The translations under genes were made by a program, and so were the position numbers. Below the pieces are notes generated by a model. The model made no database searches. It was not told where the DNA came from and worked only from the letters and a program-made list of their open reading frames with translations. From Thermosporothrix hazakensis (GTDB taxonomy: Bacteria > Chloroflexota > Ktedonobacteria > Ktedonobacterales > Ktedonobacteraceae), in contig NZ_QKUF01000007.1 in the NCBI RefSeq assembly GCF_003253565.1, positions 62,001 to 126,000 of the forward strand: a stretch of DNA of 64,000 nucleotides, written 5' to 3'. The stretch's first letter is position 1, and every line of letters starts with the position of its first letter. Positions 60,676-64,000 of the stretch are shown piece by piece.

Positions 60676-62904
60676 ATGCCAAAGCTTGATGGATCTGTTG
60701 AAAATATCGTTTTTCGCAATGAGGATAATCACTATACTGTCGCGCGTTTTCGCTTGAATAGCAGTGGGCGGCTCTTTCGTGACGATCTTACCACGATTGT
60801 CGGGACGCTCCCGGGCGTCCATCCCGGTGAACTATTAACGGTTGAGGGGGAGTGGGAGCATGACCCGCGCTATGGCAAGCAGTTGCGTGTGGTCAGTTTT
60901 GTGCAGCGTTTGCCCTCAACCACTGAAGGGATGATTCGCTATTTAAGCTCAGGGCTGATTAAGGGTATCGGGCCCAAGAAGGCGAAACTGATTGTAGAGC
61001 ATTTTGGCGAGCAGACGCTGGCGATTCTGGAGCAAATGCCCGAGCGCCTGAGCGAAGTCAGGGGATTAGGTGTAAAAGACCGACAGCAGATCGTCAAAAC
61101 ATGGATAGAGCAGGGCGAGATCAAGGAACTGCATCTTTTTTTGCAATCGCATGATGTTTCGATCAATGTCGCAACACGTATCTACAAGCATTATGGGCAG
61201 GATTCGATCAGAGTTATTCGCGAGAACCCTTACCAGTTGGTACAGGAGGTGGAGGGCATCGGCTTTCGTATGGCCGATGAGATTGCGTTAAAACTTGGTA
61301 TGCCTGTTGATAGTGAGCCACGCCTTGCCGTCGGGTTGAAATATGTGTTAACGCAGGCCGCGAACGAGGATGGGCACTGTTTCTTGCATGAACGCGAGCT
61401 GGTCACGCGGGGTGCTGAGATGCTCCATGTTTCAGCCGAGGCCATTATGGCTGTGCTTGAGCAGATGCGGCATGACCCGGATATTTTCACTGAGGTTGAT
61501 AGCGAGGGCGAGCCCTGTATTTATTATGCTCCTTTCTGGTATGCGGAAAGTGGTGCTGCCCGTTTGCTACGAATCCTGCAACAATCTCCTGATACTCTGC
61601 CTCCCGCTCCTGAAACGCTCTGGGAGCGGGTCTTTGAGCGCCTGAAAGAGCGGCGGATTCTCCTGACGGAAAAGCAGCGGCTTGCGGTTCAAACGGCCTA
61701 TACGCAAAAGGTCTCGATCCTCACAGGCGGCCCCGGAACAGGTAAGACAACCTCTATTCGTGCGTTGTTGATGTTCCTGCGCAGTCGACGGGTTGATTTC
61801 GCGCTTGCGGCTCCAACCGGACGTGCGGCTAAGCGGCTTTCAGAGGCGACCGGCATGCAGGGAACACCATATGCCGCGAAGACGCTGCACAGGTTGCTGG
61901 AGTATACACCCCATGATAATAGCTATCAGCGCAATGAAGAACATCCTCTGCCCTATCAGTTTGTGATCGTCGATGAGTTCTCGATGGTGGATATTCTCCT
62001 TTTTTATCACCTGCTCAAGGCCTTGCCCCGTACCGCGCATTTGTTGCTCGTGGGTGACGCCGATCAGTTACCTTCGGTGGGTCCGGGCAATGTGTTGCGC
62101 GATCTGCTGAGGAGCGAGGATGTGCCCTCTATCCGCCTGACCGAGCTGTTTCGACAGGCGCAACAAAGCAAGATTATCGTGAATGCGCACCGGATCAATG
62201 GGGGGCTGCTGCCTTCAACGCGCATCGAGGCCCGGAGCGATTTCTTCTTTATGGCAGAAGAGGATCCGGTGCGGGCGCAAAAATTGATTCTTGATCTTGT
62301 ACAGCGTCGTCTGCCCGCGCGTTATGGCTTTCATCCACTGACGGACATTCAGGTGCTTTCCCCGATGTATCGGGGTGCGGTTGGGGTGCATCTACTGAAC
62401 GAGAAGCTGCAAGAGCGCTTAAATACCTCCGCTTTGGCCGAGGTGGGGTGGGGGGAAAAACTTTTTCGCGTTGGTGACAAAGTGATGCAGACGCGAAACA
62501 ACTATGATAAGGGCGTCTTCAACGGAGATGTTGGCTGGATTCGTAGTATTAATAGAGATACCTCAACTGTGAAAGTTGAATTTGTGGAAGAGGCGGGCCC
62601 GCTCTTTGTCAGTTATGCGTTTCATGAACTGGAAGAACTGGTGCTGGCCTATGCTGTTACCGTTCATAAGAGCCAGGGAAGCGAATATCCAGCGATTATC
62701 GTGCCACTTTTCCGAGAGCATCGGATGTTGCTGCAACGCAATCTACTCTATACGGCTATTACCAGAGCAAAGCGTTTCTGTGTGCTGGTCGGTCAACCAA
62801 CGGCTCTGGAACTGGCTGTTCAAAATGATCGTGTTATTCAGCGAAATACGGCACTGATGGAACGGCTCCGGAGGCTCCGTCAGGGTGTCGAACATGTCCA
62901 GTAA
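60676..62904 (+). CDS. recD2: RecD2-type DNA helicase
   Basis: A 5'-3' superfamily 1B helicase of the RecD2 branch, which acts without RecB/RecC in repair. The N-terminal region (about 80-230) has helix-hairpin-helix repeats (IRYLSSGLIKGIGPKKAKLI, LSEVRGLGVKDRQQIV, VEGIGFRMADEIALKLG). Motor: Walker A SILTGGPGTGKTTS with K357, motif II VIVDEFSMVD, motif III LLVGDADQLPSVGPG, and the C-terminal VHKSQGSEYPAIIVPL and LLYTAITRAKRF. 742 aa is normal. Divergent from the giant regulator. Confidence 0.93.
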   Translation: MPKLDGSVENIVFRNEDNHYTVARFRLNSSGRLFRDDLTTIVGTLPGVHPGELLTVEGEWEHDPRYGKQLRVVSFVQRLPSTTEGMIRYLSSGLIKGIGPKKAKLIVEHFGEQTLAILEQMPERLSEVRGLGVKDRQQIVKTWIEQGEIKELHLFLQSHDVSINVATRIYKHYGQDSIRVIRENPYQLVQEVEGIGFRMADEIALKLGMPVDSEPRLAVGLKYVLTQAANEDGHCFLHERELVTRGAEMLHVSAEAIMAVLEQMRHDPDIFTEVDSEGEPCIYYAPFWYAESGAARLLRILQQSPDTLPPAPETLWERVFERLKERRILLTEKQRLAVQTAYTQKVSILTGGPGTGKTTSIRALLMFLRSRRVDFALAAPTGRAAKRLSEATGMQGTPYAAKTLHRLLEYTPHDNSYQRNEEHPLPYQFVIVDEFSMVDILLFYHLLKALPRTAHLLLVGDADQLPSVGPGNVLRDLLRSEDVPSIRLTELFRQAQQSKIIVNAHRINGGLLPSTRIEARSDFFFMAEEDPVRAQKLILDLVQRRLPARYGFHPLTDIQVLSPMYRGAVGVHLLNEKLQERLNTSALAEVGWGEKLFRVGDKVMQTRNNYDKGVFNGDVGWIRSINRDTSTVKVEFVEEAGPLFVSYAFHELEELVLAYAVTVHKSQGSEYPAIIVPLFREHRMLLQRNLLYTAITRAKRFCVLVGQPTALELAVQNDRVIQRNTALMERLRRLRQGVEHVQ

Positions 62905-63074
62905 ATGCTGAGGCTCTATGCGGTAGCAGTAGAATAGAGTCGGAAGGTAGAATATAATTGAGGAAACACTAGCACGTTCTGCCTTTCCCTTATGCGAAAA
63001 GCGAATAAGCAGATCTGTCAGTATATTGTTTCGTAGATCCCGTAGTATTTTGATTGAAGAAGGGGTTTTGTATT

Positions 63075-63935
63075 ATGGCTGGATCAGAGACATCAACCGG
63101 TTATGCTCATCCTGAAGTGCTGGTTGAAACCGATTGGGTTGCGGACCATCTTCATGATGCTGATATTCGTTTGATTGAGGCCGATGAAGATGTGTTGCTC
63201 TATGAGCTGGGTCATATTCCGGGTGCAGTGAAGCTGGATTGGCACGTTGACGTACAGGATAAATATTCTCGCGATTTCATTGATCAGCAGGGCTTTGAAC
63301 AATTGATGAGTCGCTGGGGAATAACCAATGACACCACCATTGTTCTTTATGGGGACAAAAATAACTGGTATGCCTGCTATGCCTTCTGGCTCTTTTCAAT
63401 GTATGGCCATGCACGGATGAAGATAATGAATGGCGGACGGGCAAAGTGGGAAGCGGAGCATCGCCCGATGACGCGGGAAGTGCCGCACTATGAGCCCACC
63501 CGGTATAAAGCGCAGCCTATGGATGAATCTGCGCGGGCATTTCGGGATGAAGTCTTGCTTGGCCTGAAGAATCCCGGACGACGCTTGATCGATGTGCGTT
63601 CTCCCCAGGAATACAGCGGCGAATTGATACATATGGTCAATTATCCGCAGGAGGGAGCCCAGCGCGGTGGCCATATTCCCGGGGCGAAGAATATTCCCTG
63701 GGCCACTGCCGCCAATCCCGATGGCACCTTTAAATCCGCAGAGGAATTGCGTCAGATTTATGGTAGTAACGATGTCACGCCAGATAAAGAGGTAGTGACC
63801 TATTGCCGTATTGGTGAACGTTCAGCGCATACCTGGTTTGTTTTGACGAAGCTTCTGGGTTATCCGCGAGTTCGCAACTATGATGGTTCCTGGACTGAGT
63901 GGGGAAATCTGGTTCGCTCGCCGATAGAGAAGTAA
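63075..63935 (+). CDS. Thiosulfate sulfurtransferase (two-domain rhodanese)
   Basis: Two tandem rhodanese domains: an inactive N-terminal one ([20 protein letters not shown], lacking a catalytic Cys and having DKNNWYA at that loop) and an active C-terminal one with C244 in [28 protein letters not shown] and the terminal YDGSWTEWG are typical of the SseA/CysA group. It transfers sulfane sulfur, for example from thiosulfate, to cyanide or thiols. ATG 63075 with AAGGGG upstream is preferred to TTG 63054. 286 aa is standard. Its 3' end is followed by an imperfect hairpin at 63968-63994 close to the window edge. Confidence 0.92.
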   Translation: MAGSETSTGYAHPEVLVETDWVADHLHDADIRLIEADEDVLLYELGHIPGAVKLDWHVDVQDKYSRDFIDQQGFEQLMSRWGITNDTTIVLYGDKNNWYACYAFWLFSMYGHARMKIMNGGRAKWEAEHRPMTREVPHYEPTRYKAQPMDESARAFRDEVLLGLKNPGRRLIDVRSPQEYSGELIHMVNYPQEGAQRGGHIPGAKNIPWATAANPDGTFKSAEELRQIYGSNDVTPDKEVVTYCRIGERSAHTWFVLTKLLGYPRVRNYDGSWTEWGNLVRSPIEK

Positions 63936-63967
63936 TGGAGTCTGTGCGCTCCCGAAAAAGACCCGGG

Positions 63968-63994
63968 GGGAGGGCGCTAATTGTGCGCTCTCCC
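63968..63994 (+). terminator. Probable terminator hairpin after the rhodanese gene
   Basis: GGGAGGGCGC (63968-63977) pairs with GCGCTCTCCC (63985-63994) with one mismatch; any U-tract lies beyond the window. Confidence 0.45.
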
Positions 63995-64000
63995 TCACCC

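Noticed and set aside
1..64000. tRNA, rRNA, CRISPR arrays, insertion sequences and prophage genes
   Set aside because: I looked for T-loop sequences, regularly spaced repeats, terminal inverted repeats and transposase or integrase motifs in the intergenic gaps and found none that held up.

Overview
The window reads as an ordinary chromosomal segment of a free-living aerobic bacterium, most probably a Chloroflexota of the class Ktedonobacteria. This is inferred from gene content only: two F420/LLM-type oxidoreductases, a giant BTAD/AAA/TPR regulator with an N-terminal cysteine knuckle, an ECF sigma factor with a membrane anti-sigma/propeller protein, HdeD-type and fasciclin proteins, and frequent GTG/TTG starts. 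I see no rRNA, tRNA, transposase, integrase, phage gene or CRISPR array. There are 53 genes I can support, one cut by the left edge and one with a frameshifted 3' end.

Layout. 1-1.3 kb: tail of a histidine phosphatase, an unknown protein and a lone receiver-like domain. 1.3-6.3 kb: a small basic protein, an A-type Fe-S carrier, a subtilisin-like protease, an M20 peptidase and thioredoxin reductase (trxB). 6.6-9.8 kb: an unknown coiled-coil protein, then a stress-type cluster (DUF2267, alpha/beta hydrolase, phosphoribosyltransferase, fasciclin). 10-15 kb: an allantoate amidohydrolase-like M20 enzyme followed by a two-gene molybdenum hydroxylase of xanthine dehydrogenase type, which suggests purine catabolism; its small subunit carries FAD then 2Fe-2S domains, the reverse of the classical XdhA order. 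15.2-16.8 kb: a membrane-anchored proline-rich protein. 16.9-21.5 kb (minus strand): the chaperone operon hdeD-like, grpE, dnaK, dnaJ/cbpA, cbpM-like. 22-30.5 kb: a lipoprotein, cobA, an SDR, an F420-dependent G6PDH-like enzyme, a ribokinase-family kinase, a frameshifted erythromycin esterase, a Nudix hydrolase and a membrane-anchored FKBP.

30.6-42.9 kb is the most informative region, the pyrimidine block. uraA (uracil permease) has its own promoter and attenuator. A second promoter/attenuator leader precedes pyrB-carA-carB-[FrdA/SdhA-like flavoprotein]-pyrC-pyrE-pyrF, which ends in a strong terminator. The block encodes every de novo UMP enzyme except dihydroorotate dehydrogenase (pyrD/pyrK). 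In its place, between carB and pyrC, sits a lone fumarate-reductase-type flavoprotein with all active-site residues visible. Both leaders carry U-tracts just upstream of a terminator hairpin and a small frame running into it, a layout like UTP-sensitive pyrBI attenuation in enterobacteria; no PyrR is encoded here. PyrC has Glu where the family has catalytic Asp, and PyrB has variant signature motifs.

42.9-50 kb: a MazG-like pyrophosphohydrolase, an LLM oxidoreductase, argS, acs and a thiolase (acetate/acetyl-CoA metabolism). 50-55.4 kb: a ChrB/PaaX-like regulator with a perfect palindromic operator candidate, a 53-residue membrane microprotein, a protein with an NrtR-like C-terminus, an ATP:cob(I)alamin adenosyltransferase, and an ECF sigma/anti-sigma pair. 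55.4-64 kb: an O-methyltransferase, the giant regulator, recD2 and a two-domain rhodanese.

All calls come from reading the sequence; no searches were run.
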